DNA of 64,000 nt from Magnetospirillum moscoviense (GTDB lineage Bacteria > Pseudomonadota > Alphaproteobacteria > Rhodospirillales > Magnetospirillaceae). The notes beneath the pieces were generated by a model, which made no database searches, was not told where the DNA came from, and saw nothing but the letters and a program-made list of their open reading frames with translations. Below are positions 51,351 through 59,571 of this stretch, piece by piece. The first letter of the stretch is position 1; each line of letters opens with the position of its first letter. Where the stretch lies: NCBI RefSeq assembly GCF_001650635.1, contig NZ_LWQU01000104.1, positions 152,154-216,153 on the forward strand, in the 5' to 3' direction. The position numbers and the translations under genes were made by a program.

Positions 51351-51992
51351 ATGAGCACCACCACCATCATCGCCATCGACGGGCCGGCCGCCGCCGGCAA
51401 GGGCACCCTGGCCAAGCGCCTGGCCGCCGAACTGGGGTTCGATTACCTGGATACCGGCCTGATCTATCGGGCGGTGGGGATGAAGGTCCTCGATGCCGGC
51501 TTCGACCCGGCCGATCCGGCCCGCGCCGGCGAGGCCGCCCGCGATCTCGAACCCGCCGACCTGCAAGGCCCCGATCTGCGCACCGACGAGGCGGCCCAGG
51601 CGGCGTCGAAGGTCGCCTCCATTCCGGCGGTGCGCGATGCCCTGCTGGACTTCCAGCGCCGCTTCGCCGCCACTCCGCCGGGTGGCAAGGGCGCGGTGCT
51701 GGACGGGCGCGACATCGGTACGGTGGTCTGCCCCGACGCCCCCATCAAGCTGTACGTCACCGCCAGCGCCGAAACCCGCGCCGAGCGGCGGCTGAAGGAG
51801 CTGCAGGCCAAGGGTATCGCCACCACCTTCGATCTGGTGCTGGCCGAGATGAAGGAACGCGACGAACGCGATTCCAGCCGGGCCGTCGCGCCCCTGAAGC
51901 CGGCCGATGACGCCCATCTGCTTGACAGTTCGGCCCTTGATGCCGACCAGGCCTTCGACGTGGCGATTGCGTTTGTTCGCGCAAAGCTTTAA
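51351..51992 (+). CDS. cmk: Cytidylate kinase
   Basis: 213 aa from the ATG at 51351. The P-loop is AIDGPAAAGKGTLAKRLA, followed by YLDTGLIYRAVG, the CMP-binding LDGRDIGTVVCPDAPIKLYV and the lid ERDERDSSRAVAPL. It phosphorylates CMP and dCMP. It lies between aroA and rpsA, the classical order in many proteobacteria. A MITE-like repeat occupies the space before it and may influence read-through from aroA. Confidence 0.97.
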   Translation: MSTTTIIAIDGPAAAGKGTLAKRLAAELGFDYLDTGLIYRAVGMKVLDAGFDPADPARAGEAARDLEPADLQGPDLRTDEAAQAASKVASIPAVRDALLDFQRRFAATPPGGKGAVLDGRDIGTVVCPDAPIKLYVTASAETRAERRLKELQAKGIATTFDLVLAEMKERDERDSSRAVAPLKPADDAHLLDSSALDADQAFDVAIAFVRAKL

Positions 51993-52020
51993 AAGGCGTG
52001 CCCAGCATTTTGTCTTCAAG

Positions 52021-52057
52021 GCCCCGGCCGGTTACGGTCCGGGGCTGGTTTGCTTTT
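52021..52057 (+). terminator. Possible terminator between cmk and rpsA
   Basis: GCCCCGG (52021-52027) pairs with CCGGGGC (52039-52045), loop 11 nt; a T6 run begins six nt later. The gap between stem and T-run makes it a weaker candidate; partial termination before rpsA is possible. Confidence 0.4.
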
Positions 52058-52135
52058 TTGGCGGGGCCAAGCCCCCGAAGACCGCCGGAACCAACCGGCA
52101 GGCCGGATAATGATGATTGAAAGGACAGTAAACCA

Positions 52136-53812
52136 ATGACTATGGAAGATTTTGCGGCTCTGCTCGACGAGAGCATGGGCGTCTCGAACCCGTTCGAGGG
52201 TTCGGTGATCAAGGGTATCGTGGTGCGTGTGGAAAGCGATTTCGCCGTCGTTGACGTCGGCTTGAAGTCGGAAGGCCGCGTGCTGCTGAAGGAATTCGCC
52301 ACCGCCGGCCGCGCGCCGGAGGTGAAAGCCGGCGACGCCATCGACGTGTTCGTCGAGCGCTACGAGGACAAGAACGGCGAAGTCGTCCTGTCCCGCGAGA
52401 AGGCCAAGCGCGAAGAAGCCTGGACCCTGCTGGAAAAGTCGTTCGAAGCCAACCAGCGCGTCAACGGCGTGATCTTCGGCCGCGTCAAGGGCGGCTTCAC
52501 CGTCGATCTGTCGGGCGCCGTGGCGTTCCTGCCGGGCAGCCAGGTCGATATCCGCCCCGTGCGCGACATCACCCCGCTGCTGGGTTCCCCGCAGCCCTTC
52601 CAGATCCTGAAGATGGACCGCTCGCGCGGCAACATCGTGGTGTCGCGTCGCGCCGTGCTGGAAGAGACCCGCGCCGAACAGCGTTCCGAGCTGATCGAGA
52701 ACCTGAAGGAAGGTCAGATCCTGGAAGGCGTGGTCAAGAACATCACCGATTACGGTGCGTTCGTGGATTTGGGCGGCGTCGACGGCCTGCTGCACGTCAC
52801 CGACATCGCCTGGAAGCGCATCAACCATCCGTCGGAAGCGCTGCATATCGGCCAGACCGTCCGCGTGCAGGTCATCCGCTTCAACTCGGAAACCCAGCGC
52901 ATCTCGCTCGGCATCAAGCAGCTTGACGCCGATCCGTGGGAGGGCGTGGAAGCCAAGTACCCGGTGCAGGCCAAGTTCGTCGGCCGCGTCACCAACATCA
53001 CCGACTACGGCGCGTTCGTCGAGCTGGAGCCGGGTGTCGAGGGTCTGGTCCACGTCTCGGAAATGAGCTGGACCAAGAAGAACGTCCACCCCGGCAAGAT
53101 CGTCTCGACCTCGCAGGAAGTCGAAGTGATGGTGCTGGACGTCGATCCGCAGAAGCGCCGCATCTCGCTGGGCCTCAAGCAGTGCCTGTCGAACCCGTGG
53201 GAGAGCTTCGTCGAGAAGTTCCCGGCCGGCACCCTGGTCGAGGGCGAGGTCAAGAACATCACCGAATTCGGTCTGTTCATCGGCCTGCCGGGCGACATCG
53301 ACGGCATGGTCCACATGTCCGACCTGAGCTGGGAAAAGAGCGGCGACGCCGCCATCGCCGAGTTCAAGAAGGGCGACATGGTCAAGGCCAAGGTCCTGGA
53401 CGTCGACATCGAGAAGGAGCGCATCAGCCTCGGCATCAAGCAGCTGTCGTCTGATCCGTTCCAGGATGCCGTCGCCAACGTCAAGAAGGGTGACATCGTC
53501 ACCTGCACCGTGACCCAGGTGACCGACAACGGCATCGAGGTCCAGGTGGACGGCATGACCGGCTTCATCCGCAAGGCCGAACTGAGCCGCGAGCGGTCCG
53601 AGCAGCGTCCCGAGCGTTTCGCCGTCGGCGAGAAGATCGACGCCAAGGTCACCATGATCGAGAAGGGGGCCCGCAAGGTCACTCTGTCGGTCAAGGCCCG
53701 CGAGATCGACGAAGAAAAGCAGGCGATGGCCGAGTACGGTTCGTCCGACTCCGGTGCGTCGCTGGGCGACATCCTGGGCGCTGCCATGCGCAAGGCTCAG
53801 GAAGACAAGTAA
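52136..53812 (+). CDS. rpsA: 30S ribosomal protein S1
   Basis: 558 aa with six S1 (OB-fold) repeats beginning about residues 22, 105, 190, 275, 362 and 449; the repeated pattern NITDYGAFVDLGGVDGLLHV / NITEFGLFIGLPGDIDGMVH is clear. The length is usual for alphaproteobacteria. It binds mRNA and helps initiation on structured or weak-SD messages. The start ATG at 52136 has AAAGGA about 13 nt upstream; an ATG at 52142 is in frame. A strong terminator follows at 53837. Confidence 0.98.
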   Translation: MTMEDFAALLDESMGVSNPFEGSVIKGIVVRVESDFAVVDVGLKSEGRVLLKEFATAGRAPEVKAGDAIDVFVERYEDKNGEVVLSREKAKREEAWTLLEKSFEANQRVNGVIFGRVKGGFTVDLSGAVAFLPGSQVDIRPVRDITPLLGSPQPFQILKMDRSRGNIVVSRRAVLEETRAEQRSELIENLKEGQILEGVVKNITDYGAFVDLGGVDGLLHVTDIAWKRINHPSEALHIGQTVRVQVIRFNSETQRISLGIKQLDADPWEGVEAKYPVQAKFVGRVTNITDYGAFVELEPGVEGLVHVSEMSWTKKNVHPGKIVSTSQEVEVMVLDVDPQKRRISLGLKQCLSNPWESFVEKFPAGTLVEGEVKNITEFGLFIGLPGDIDGMVHMSDLSWEKSGDAAIAEFKKGDMVKAKVLDVDIEKERISLGIKQLSSDPFQDAVANVKKGDIVTCTVTQVTDNGIEVQVDGMTGFIRKAELSRERSEQRPERFAVGEKIDAKVTMIEKGARKVTLSVKAREIDEEKQAMAEYGSSDSGASLGDILGAAMRKAQEDK

Positions 53813-53836
53813 GCCGTTTTTCGGCCCAACGTTAGG

Positions 53837-53869
53837 AAAAGCCCGTCCCCGCAGGGGGGCGGGCTTTTT
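53837..53869 (+). terminator. Rho-independent terminator of rpsA
   Basis: AAAAGCCCGTCCCC pairs with GGGG-G-CGGGCTTTT in a stem of about 14 bp with loop GCAG and a T5 tail, 24 nt after the rpsA stop. It separates rpsA from the Abi gene. Confidence 0.9.
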
Positions 53870-53982
53870 CGTTGAATTCGGTTGACGGCAATCAACCTTG
53901 TACGAAATGATATCGCCGATTAATCGACAAATGCGCGCCTGAAACTGCGTGATGGTTGCGGCGTTAAACTTCGATGTTTTTG

Positions 53983-54011
53983 TTGACAGTCGATTCCCAA
54001 GGGGCTACTTA
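53983..54011 (+). promoter_or_regulatory. Candidate promoter for the Abi-gene leader RNA
   Basis: A perfect -35 TTGACA (53983-53988), a 17-nt spacer and TACTTA (54006-54011). The -10 is weak. Transcription would begin near 54018, just before the hairpin that precedes the Abi gene. The region 53870-53982 is A/T-richer than its surroundings and shows no other feature. Confidence 0.4.
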
Positions 54012-54017
54012 GGCGGC

Positions 54018-54071
54018 CAACAACGCCTCCCACGCCTCTCGACGAAGCGCACCATGGGAGGCTATTTTTTT
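54018..54071 (+). ncRNA. Candidate structured leader / small RNA of the Abi gene
   Basis: GCCTCCCA (54025-54032) pairs perfectly with TGGGAGGC (54055-54062), with a 22-nt loop, and is followed by TATTTTTTT (54063-54071). The 3' arm contains the ribosome-binding site GGGAGG (54056-54061) for the TTG start at 54070. The structure therefore looks like an intrinsic terminator that also hides the start of the Abi gene. It could release a ~54-nt RNA. RNA elements upstream of AbiF-like genes have been reported as candidate structured RNAs and RNA antitoxins; I recall this but could not check similarity. Confidence 0.45.
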
Positions 54072-55053
54072 GCATGAGAGCCGTGAGCCCTATTTAAAGC
54101 AGCCATTGGCTCCCACGGAGCTGATCGCCCTGCTCAGGTCGAGGGGGCTTGAGATCGGAGACGAATCCCGGCTCACGCATTACCTGACCTATATCGGCTA
54201 TTTTCGGTTGTCCGGGTATTTTCCGCCCTTTCAGGTGCGCCAAGAGGATGGGGGCGGTGCTTTCCGCCCCGGCACGACATTCTCGCAGATTCTTGATCTC
54301 TACGTGTTCGATCGAAAGGTGCGGCTGCTGCTGATCGACGCGTTGGAGCGCATCGAAGTGGCGATCCGCACGGTCATTTCGGACAAGATGTCGCTTACCC
54401 ATGGAGCCTTCTGGCTCAACAACGATACGCTGTTCGATAAGCCGCACCATCCTGAGATTGTCGAGCAGATCAATGCCTCGATCGATCTCCGGGATGGCAA
54501 GACGCACCATGCATTTCTCAAGCACTATTCCAAGAAGTACGCCAACATCTATCCGCCAAGCTGGATGGTGTTCGAAACGTTGTCGTTTGGTCAGGTCTCG
54601 CATATCTACAAACGGCTGCGGGGGTGTAATCAGAAATTGATCTCGGACGAGTTCGGCTTGGATAACGCCTTCTTCGAGAGCTGGCTTCACGTGCTCTGGT
54701 TCTCGCGCAACGTCGTGGCTCATCACAGCCGCGTCTGGAACAGGGTTTTCACCATTCAGCCGAAGATTCCGCGGAAACTTTCCGAAGCTTGGCCTCGGGA
54801 AGCGGCAAACCGCTTTTATGGTCTTTGCGTCATGATCAATTACCTGATGGATGTCGTTGCTGACGGGTCTCGCTGGCCGGACCGCTTGCGTTCATTGCTG
54901 ATGGAATATCCGGAAGTTCCACTGGCGCAGATGGGGTTCCCTGAGGGATGGACGGGACTTGAGTACTGGAAACGACGGTTTTCCGTCGCTGAGGACGCCG
55001 CCGTGCTATGTCCCTTGACGAACGGACTTTGCTATACACCCAACAGCGATTGA
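54070..55053 (+). CDS. Abi_2 (AbiD/AbiF-type) family protein with HEPN motif
   Basis: 327 aa. The start is TTG at 54070, with GGGAGG exactly 8 nt upstream; the nearby ATGA is out of frame. Family features are LTHYLTYIGYFRLSGYFPPF near residue 36, LDLYVFDRKVRLLLIDALER and IEVAIRT near residues 77-104, and the HEPN RNase motif R-x4-H as Arg213-His218 in WFSRNVVAHHSRVWNR. Abi_2 proteins give abortive infection against phage; HEPN members are thought to cut RNA. Base composition and codon use are visibly lower in G+C than rpsA and ihfB, which it separates, so it is an acquired gene. It has a hairpin-T-run leader that masks its ribosome site. Confidence 0.88.
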   Translation: MHESREPYLKQPLAPTELIALLRSRGLEIGDESRLTHYLTYIGYFRLSGYFPPFQVRQEDGGGAFRPGTTFSQILDLYVFDRKVRLLLIDALERIEVAIRTVISDKMSLTHGAFWLNNDTLFDKPHHPEIVEQINASIDLRDGKTHHAFLKHYSKKYANIYPPSWMVFETLSFGQVSHIYKRLRGCNQKLISDEFGLDNAFFESWLHVLWFSRNVVAHHSRVWNRVFTIQPKIPRKLSEAWPREAANRFYGLCVMINYLMDVVADGSRWPDRLRSLLMEYPEVPLAQMGFPEGWTGLEYWKRRFSVAEDAAVLCPLTNGLCYTPNSD

Positions 55054-55161
55054 CCGGCCGGCGGAATTCTCCCGTTCCGACAACGCCTTAGCTTGACTCC
55101 CACTCCGGCCTTCGGCACCCTGGCCGATAGTTGCAGGACAGACCGAAAGAACGGACCCAGC

Positions 55162-55446
55162 ATGACCAAGTCGGAGCTGATCGCCCGCCTGGCCGAGAAG
55201 AATCCCCATCTCTACCAGCGCGACGTCGAACGGATCGTTACCACCATCTTCGAAGAGATCGCCAACGCCCTGTCGCGTGGCGACCGGGTCGAGCTGCGTG
55301 GTTTCGGCGCCTTTTCCGTCAAAAGCCGCGACCCCCGTCAGGGCCGCAACCCGCGCACCGGCGAGCAGGTGTCGGTGGACGCCAAGGCGGTGCCCTTCTT
55401 CAAGACCGGCAAGCAGCTGCGCGAGTTGCTGAACGCCGACGAATAG
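55162..55446 (+). CDS. ihfB: Integration host factor subunit beta
   Basis: 94 aa from the ATG at 55162. [20 protein letters not shown], then the DNA-intercalating arm [23 protein letters not shown] and [12 protein letters not shown] mark the IHF-beta branch (with the proline at the tip). It bends DNA as a heterodimer with IhfA. In related genomes it directly follows rpsA; here the Abi gene lies between. TATACA at 55033-55038 could be a -10 for a promoter inside the end of the Abi gene, but no good -35 accompanies it. Confidence 0.95.
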   Translation: MTKSELIARLAEKNPHLYQRDVERIVTTIFEEIANALSRGDRVELRGFGAFSVKSRDPRQGRNPRTGEQVSVDAKAVPFFKTGKQLRELLNADE

Positions 55447-55455
55447 GATTTCGCC

Positions 55456-55755
55456 ATGGCGCGTTTCCTCGGTTGGATCGTGGGCTTGCCGCTGGCGGCG
55501 CTGATGGCGCTGTTCGCGGTCGCCAACCGGCACGAGGTTCGCCTGGAATTGTGGCCGCTGCCGTGGTCGGTGGATTTGCCGGTCTATCTGGCGGCGCTGG
55601 GCGCCCTGGGCCTGGGTCTGGTGATCGGCCTGGCCGCCGCCTGGCTGTCGGGCCATGGGGCGCGCCGTGCCGCCCGCCAGCAGCGCCATCGCGCCGAATC
55701 GCTGACGCGCCAGATCGAGCAGGCCCAGACCGACCAGGTCAAGCCGGCCGCCTGA
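55456..55755 (+). CDS. LapA-domain (DUF1049) membrane protein
   Basis: 99 aa. Two membrane helices (FLGWIVGLPLAALMALFAVA about 4-23; VYLAALGALGLGLVIGLAAA about 42-62) enclose the short NRHEVRLELWPLPWSVDLP segment typical of LapA/DUF1049. A basic coiled-coil tail (RRAARQQRHRAESLTRQIEQ) follows. Family members associate with LPS assembly proteins (LapAB) in enterobacteria; the role here is inferred. It lies 9 nt after ihfB and 24 nt before pyrF. Confidence 0.85.
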   Translation: MARFLGWIVGLPLAALMALFAVANRHEVRLELWPLPWSVDLPVYLAALGALGLGLVIGLAAAWLSGHGARRAARQQRHRAESLTRQIEQAQTDQVKPAA

Positions 55756-55779
55756 CAATTTTTCCCCAAGGGAAACACG

Positions 55780-56487
55780 ATGCCCAATCCCGTTTATGTT
55801 GCCGTCGATACCACCAACATCAACCAGGCCGTCGCCCTGGCCACCAGCCTCAAGGGGCTGGTCGGCGGCGTCAAGCTGGGGCTGGAATTCTTCTCGGTCA
55901 ACGGCCCGGCCGGCATCGAGGCGGTGGCCGGCCTGGGCATGCCGGTGTTCCTGGACCTCAAGCTGCACGACATCCCCAACACCGTCGCCGGCGCCATGAA
56001 GGGCGTCGCCCGGTTGGCGCCCCGGCTGACCACCATCCACGCCTCGGGCGGGCTGGCGATGATGAAGGCCGCCGTCGATATGGCGCGCGAGGAAGCCGCC
56101 CGCGTCGGCCGCCCGGCCACCAAGGTGCTGGCGGTGACCATCCTGACCAGCATCGACCAGGCGGCGATGGCGGCCATCGGTTATGGCGGGACCGTGCTGG
56201 ATCAGGTCAAGCGCCTGGCCGACCTGGCCGAACAGGCCGGCATCGACGGGCTGGTCTGCTCGCCGCACGAAGTGGCCGCCTTGCGCGCCCAGGTGCGCAA
56301 GGAAACCGTGCTGGTGGTGCCGGGCATTCGTCCGACCTGGGCCGAAGCCGGCGACCAGAAACGCATCATGACGCCGTCGGAAGCCCGCGCCCAAGGGGCC
56401 GACATCCTGGTGATCGGCCGTCCCATCACCGGCGCCGCCGACCCGGCCGCCGCCGCCAGGCGCATCGCCGAGGAACTGGGGGTATGA
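55780..56487 (+). CDS. pyrF: Orotidine 5'-phosphate decarboxylase
   Basis: 235 aa. The TIM-barrel active site is FLDLKLHDIPNTVAGAM (Asp-x-Lys-x-x-Asp), with KLGLEFFSVNGPAGIEA before it and VVPGIRP and DILVIGRPITGAADPAAAAR after. It makes UMP in pyrimidine synthesis. Its stop overlaps trpF by 4 nt (ATGA), a coupling seen in other alphaproteobacteria. Confidence 0.97.
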   Translation: MPNPVYVAVDTTNINQAVALATSLKGLVGGVKLGLEFFSVNGPAGIEAVAGLGMPVFLDLKLHDIPNTVAGAMKGVARLAPRLTTIHASGGLAMMKAAVDMAREEAARVGRPATKVLAVTILTSIDQAAMAAIGYGGTVLDQVKRLADLAEQAGIDGLVCSPHEVAALRAQVRKETVLVVPGIRPTWAEAGDQKRIMTPSEARAQGADILVIGRPITGAADPAAAARRIAEELGV

Positions 56488-57122
56488 GCGCCGAGGTCAA
56501 GATCTGCGGACTGACCGACGCCGACACCGTCGATGCCGCCCTGGAAGCCGGCGCCGATTATCTGGGCCTGGTGTTCTTCGCCCAAAGCCCGCGGGCGATC
56601 GAGCCCGATGCGGCGGCGGAAATCCTGCAATTCGCCGATGACGTCATCAAGGTCGGGCTGTTCGTCGATGCCGACGATGCCGCGCTGGACCGGGTGCTGT
56701 CGACGGTGCGTCTGGACCTGTTGCAGTTCCACGGCAACGAAAGCCCCGAACGCATCGAGCAGGTGCGGCTTGATTTCGGTCTGCCGGTGATGAAGGTGAT
56801 CCCGGTGTCCGGAGCCGCCGACCTGGAACGGGCTGAATTGTTCGTGCCGGTGGCCGATCGTCTGCTGTTCGACGCCAAGCCGCCGAAGGGGTCGGACCTG
56901 CCTGGCGGCAACGCCGTCAGCTTCGACTGGACCATCCTTCAGGGTTTCAAATGCCGGCTGCCGTGGATGCTGGCCGGTGGACTTACCCCGGCCAATGTCG
57001 CCCAGGCGATCCGCATCAGCGGGGCCACGGCGGTGGACGTGTCGTCGGGGGTGGAAAGTGCCCCTGGCACCAAGGATTCCGACCTGATCCGCGCCTTCAT
57101 CCGGGCGGCGAAAGCGTCTTAA
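56484..57122 (+). CDS. trpF: Phosphoribosylanthranilate isomerase
   Basis: 212 aa from the ATG at 56484. Barrel motifs are EVKICGLTDADTVDAALEAG, DYLGLVFFAQSPRAI, LLQFHGNESPERIEQVR, MLAGGLTPANVAQAI and VDVSSGVESAPGTKDSDLI, with the catalytic Cys (KICG) and Asp (FVDAD). It works in tryptophan synthesis. The trpB and trpA genes usually found next are not here; instead the 3' end overlaps the convergent GGDEF gene by 26 nt. Confidence 0.97.
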   Translation: MSAEVKICGLTDADTVDAALEAGADYLGLVFFAQSPRAIEPDAAAEILQFADDVIKVGLFVDADDAALDRVLSTVRLDLLQFHGNESPERIEQVRLDFGLPVMKVIPVSGAADLERAELFVPVADRLLFDAKPPKGSDLPGGNAVSFDWTILQGFKCRLPWMLAGGLTPANVAQAIRISGATAVDVSSGVESAPGTKDSDLIRAFIRAAKAS

Positions 57123-58230
57123 CGGTTTCCTCGGTCACCGCCACCAGGCGGTCGCGGCCGGAATTCTTGGCGGCATACAGCGCCTGATCGGCCTGATGCA
57201 GCAGGCTCGACAGATCGTGCGCGGTCGCGGTCGAAGCGATGCCGATCGATACGGTGAAATTGACGGTCTGGTCGCCGGTCAGTTCGATCTGAGCGGTGCG
57301 GACGGCGTGCAGCATGCGGTCGGCCAGGTTGGTGCCGCCCTCCACCCCGGTATTGTGCAGAAGCACGGCGAATTCCTCGCCGCCCAGCCGGCCGACGGCG
57401 TCGTCGGCCCGGGCCGAGGTGGCGACGATGCTGGCCAGGCGCTTCAGCACCTCGTCACCGACGGCGTGGCCGTGGGTATCGTTGACATTCTTGAAGCGGT
57501 CGGCATCCAGCATCAGCACGGTCAGCGGCTTGTGGCCGCGATCGGCCATCATCCGTTCGCCGGCTTCCAGGAAGGCGCGGCGGTTCAACAGGCCGGTCAG
57601 GCTGTCGGTGGTGGCCAGCCGGGTCAGGCGCTGTTCCTTCTCGCGCCGGCGGGTGATGTCGCGCAGCAGGCCGACATGATAGGTGGTGCCTTCGCTTCGA
57701 TGGGTGCCGACGGTGACCTCGATGGGGAACTCGCTGCCGTCGGCGTGCCGTCCGATGATCTCGCGGCCGCGTCCCATCAATTGGAATCCGGTGGGGTGCT
57801 TTTGCTGCAGATATTGATCATGCTTGGCGGCGACCATATCGGGCATCAGCCGGTTGACGGTGCCGCCGATCAGATCGGTCGCGGGATAGCCGAACATGCG
57901 CTCGGCGGCCGGGTTGAATTCCTGGATGATGCCCTGGCCGTCGATGACGATGACGGCGTCATGCGCGACCTGGATGAAGGCGCGCAGCCGGGCCTCGGAA
58001 TCGCGGAACTCGGCGGTGCGGGCGGCGACGCGTTCTTCCAGCATGGCGTTGATGGCGGCGCCGCGCCGGGTCCACAGGAACATTGCGGCGCCGCCACCGA
58101 TGATCAGCAGGTTGACCAGCGCGGCCAGCAGAAGGATCGTCCCTTCGCTCAAGCCCTCGACGAACAAGATGGTGTCGAGTGCCGCCAGCACCGCCAAGGT
58201 CGTCGCTATCCACCATGCGGCGTTACCCAT
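57097..58230 (-). CDS. PAS-GGDEF diguanylate cyclase, membrane-bound
   Basis: 377 aa from the ATG at 58230. Two N-terminal helices (WIATTLAVLAALDTILFVEG; ILLLAALVNLLIIGGGAAMF) are followed by a short coiled coil, a PAS domain (about 85-200: AHDAVIVIDGQGIIQEFNPA, HADGSEFPIEVTVG) and a GGDEF domain (about 210-370: DSLTGLLNRRAF, MLDADRFKNVNDTHGH, active-site LGGEEFAVLL). It should make cyclic di-GMP from GTP. No RxxD inhibitory site is seen directly upstream of GGEEF. It is not in an operon. Confidence 0.92.
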   Translation of the reverse strand: MGNAAWWIATTLAVLAALDTILFVEGLSEGTILLLAALVNLLIIGGGAAMFLWTRRGAAINAMLEERVAARTAEFRDSEARLRAFIQVAHDAVIVIDGQGIIQEFNPAAERMFGYPATDLIGGTVNRLMPDMVAAKHDQYLQQKHPTGFQLMGRGREIIGRHADGSEFPIEVTVGTHRSEGTTYHVGLLRDITRRREKEQRLTRLATTDSLTGLLNRRAFLEAGERMMADRGHKPLTVLMLDADRFKNVNDTHGHAVGDEVLKRLASIVATSARADDAVGRLGGEEFAVLLHNTGVEGGTNLADRMLHAVRTAQIELTGDQTVNFTVSIGIASTATAHDLSSLLHQADQALYAAKNSGRDRLVAVTEETVKTLSPPG

Positions 58231-58284
58231 GATTCCACCCGCTCCTTCCCCGCCCCGCCACCATAGCCCCAAAAGGGATTGGTG

Positions 58285-59571
58285 TCAGGGGGTCGGGCGC
58301 CCGGCCACCACGATGGTCAGGGCGTCGGCATCCAGCAGACGTTTGGCGGCGCGGCGCGTGTCGGCCAGGGTCACCGCCTCGATGAAGGCGCTGCGCCGTT
58401 CCAGATAGTCCAGTCCCAGCTTGTCGGTCTGCATGGTCACCATCAGGCCGGCGATGGCGGCGGTGGAATCCAGCGACAGCGGGAACGAGCCGGTCAGATA
58501 GGTCTTGGCGTTGGCCAGTTCGGTCTCGGTCGGGCCTTGCTCGGCCATGCGGTGCCATTCGGCCTTGATCAGGTCCAGCGAGGTGTTGATGCGGGCGTTC
58601 TCGGTGGCGACGCCCCCGATGATGATGCCGCCCCGATCGAACGGCATCAGGTAGGAATAGACCGAATAGGCCAGGCCGCGCTTTTCGCGCACTTCCTCGG
58701 TCAGGCGCGACGAGAATCCGCCGCCGCCCAGGATGTAATTGACCACATAGGCCGGCCACCAATCGGGATCGTCGCGCTTGATGCCGGCGGACCCGAACAT
58801 GGCGACACTTTGCGGGTTGTCCAAGGTCACCAGTTCGGTGCGGCCGCCGGCGGCGGCGGCCTCGGGGACATTGATCGGCGGATGGCGGGCCGGCAGCGCG
58901 GCGAAGGTGCGATCGAGCAGCGGCCCCAGCTCGGCCGGGGTAATATCGCCGGCCACGCCGATCACCATGCCCTCGCGGGTCATCCAGGTCTTGGCGAACG
59001 CCTTCAACTCGGCGGTGGTGATGGCCTTGATGCTGGCAACGTCGCCCTTCAGCGGGCGGCCATAGGGGTGGTCGGGGAAGGCGGCGCGGTACCACGCCTT
59101 CGAGGCCTGCGCCTCGGGGCTTTGCTGCTCGCGGGCCAGGCCGGCCAGGATCTGGCCGCGGATGCGTTCCACCGGCTCCTTGTTGAAGCGGGCTTGCGTC
59201 ATGGCCAGGCGCAACAAATCGAAGGCGGTGTCGCGGTGCTCGGTCAGGGTTTTCAGATGGCCCCGCAGGCGGTCCTTGCCGGCGTCGAAGCCCAGGCTGA
59301 TGGCCAGATCGTCCAGCTTGCCCTGGAAGGCCTGGGAATCATAGGGGCCGGCCCCTTCGTCCAGCAGGGCGCTCATCATGTGGGCGGTGCCGGACTTGGC
59401 CTCGATGGCGGCGCCGCCGGCGAAGGCGATCTCGACCGCCAGGATCGGGTTGGAATGGTCCTGGACCAGCCAGGCCTCGATGCCGCCGGGGCTGACCACC
59501 CGTTCGACGGTGACGGCGTAAGCCGGCCAGGCAGTCAGCAGGGCCAGGACGACAAGCAGGCGGCGGATCAT
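58285..59571 (-). CDS. M16 family peptidase-like subunit lacking the zinc motif
   Basis: 428 aa. A signal peptide (MIRRLLVVLALLTAWPAYA) exports it to the periplasm. The M16 fold is clear, but at the position of HxxEH it reads AHMMSALLDEG, so no zinc site. The C-terminal domain keeps the substrate-binding Arg/Tyr pair in REKRGLAYSVYSYL. It should be the non-catalytic partner of the subunit encoded just upstream, as in mitochondrial processing peptidase-type heterodimers. The start overlaps the upstream stop by 4 nt (ATGA). Confidence 0.9.
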   Translation of the reverse strand: MIRRLLVVLALLTAWPAYAVTVERVVSPGGIEAWLVQDHSNPILAVEIAFAGGAAIEAKSGTAHMMSALLDEGAGPYDSQAFQGKLDDLAISLGFDAGKDRLRGHLKTLTEHRDTAFDLLRLAMTQARFNKEPVERIRGQILAGLAREQQSPEAQASKAWYRAAFPDHPYGRPLKGDVASIKAITTAELKAFAKTWMTREGMVIGVAGDITPAELGPLLDRTFAALPARHPPINVPEAAAAGGRTELVTLDNPQSVAMFGSAGIKRDDPDWWPAYVVNYILGGGGFSSRLTEEVREKRGLAYSVYSYLMPFDRGGIIIGGVATENARINTSLDLIKAEWHRMAEQGPTETELANAKTYLTGSFPLSLDSTAAIAGLMVTMQTDKLGLDYLERRSAFIEAVTLADTRRAAKRLLDADALTIVVAGRPTP

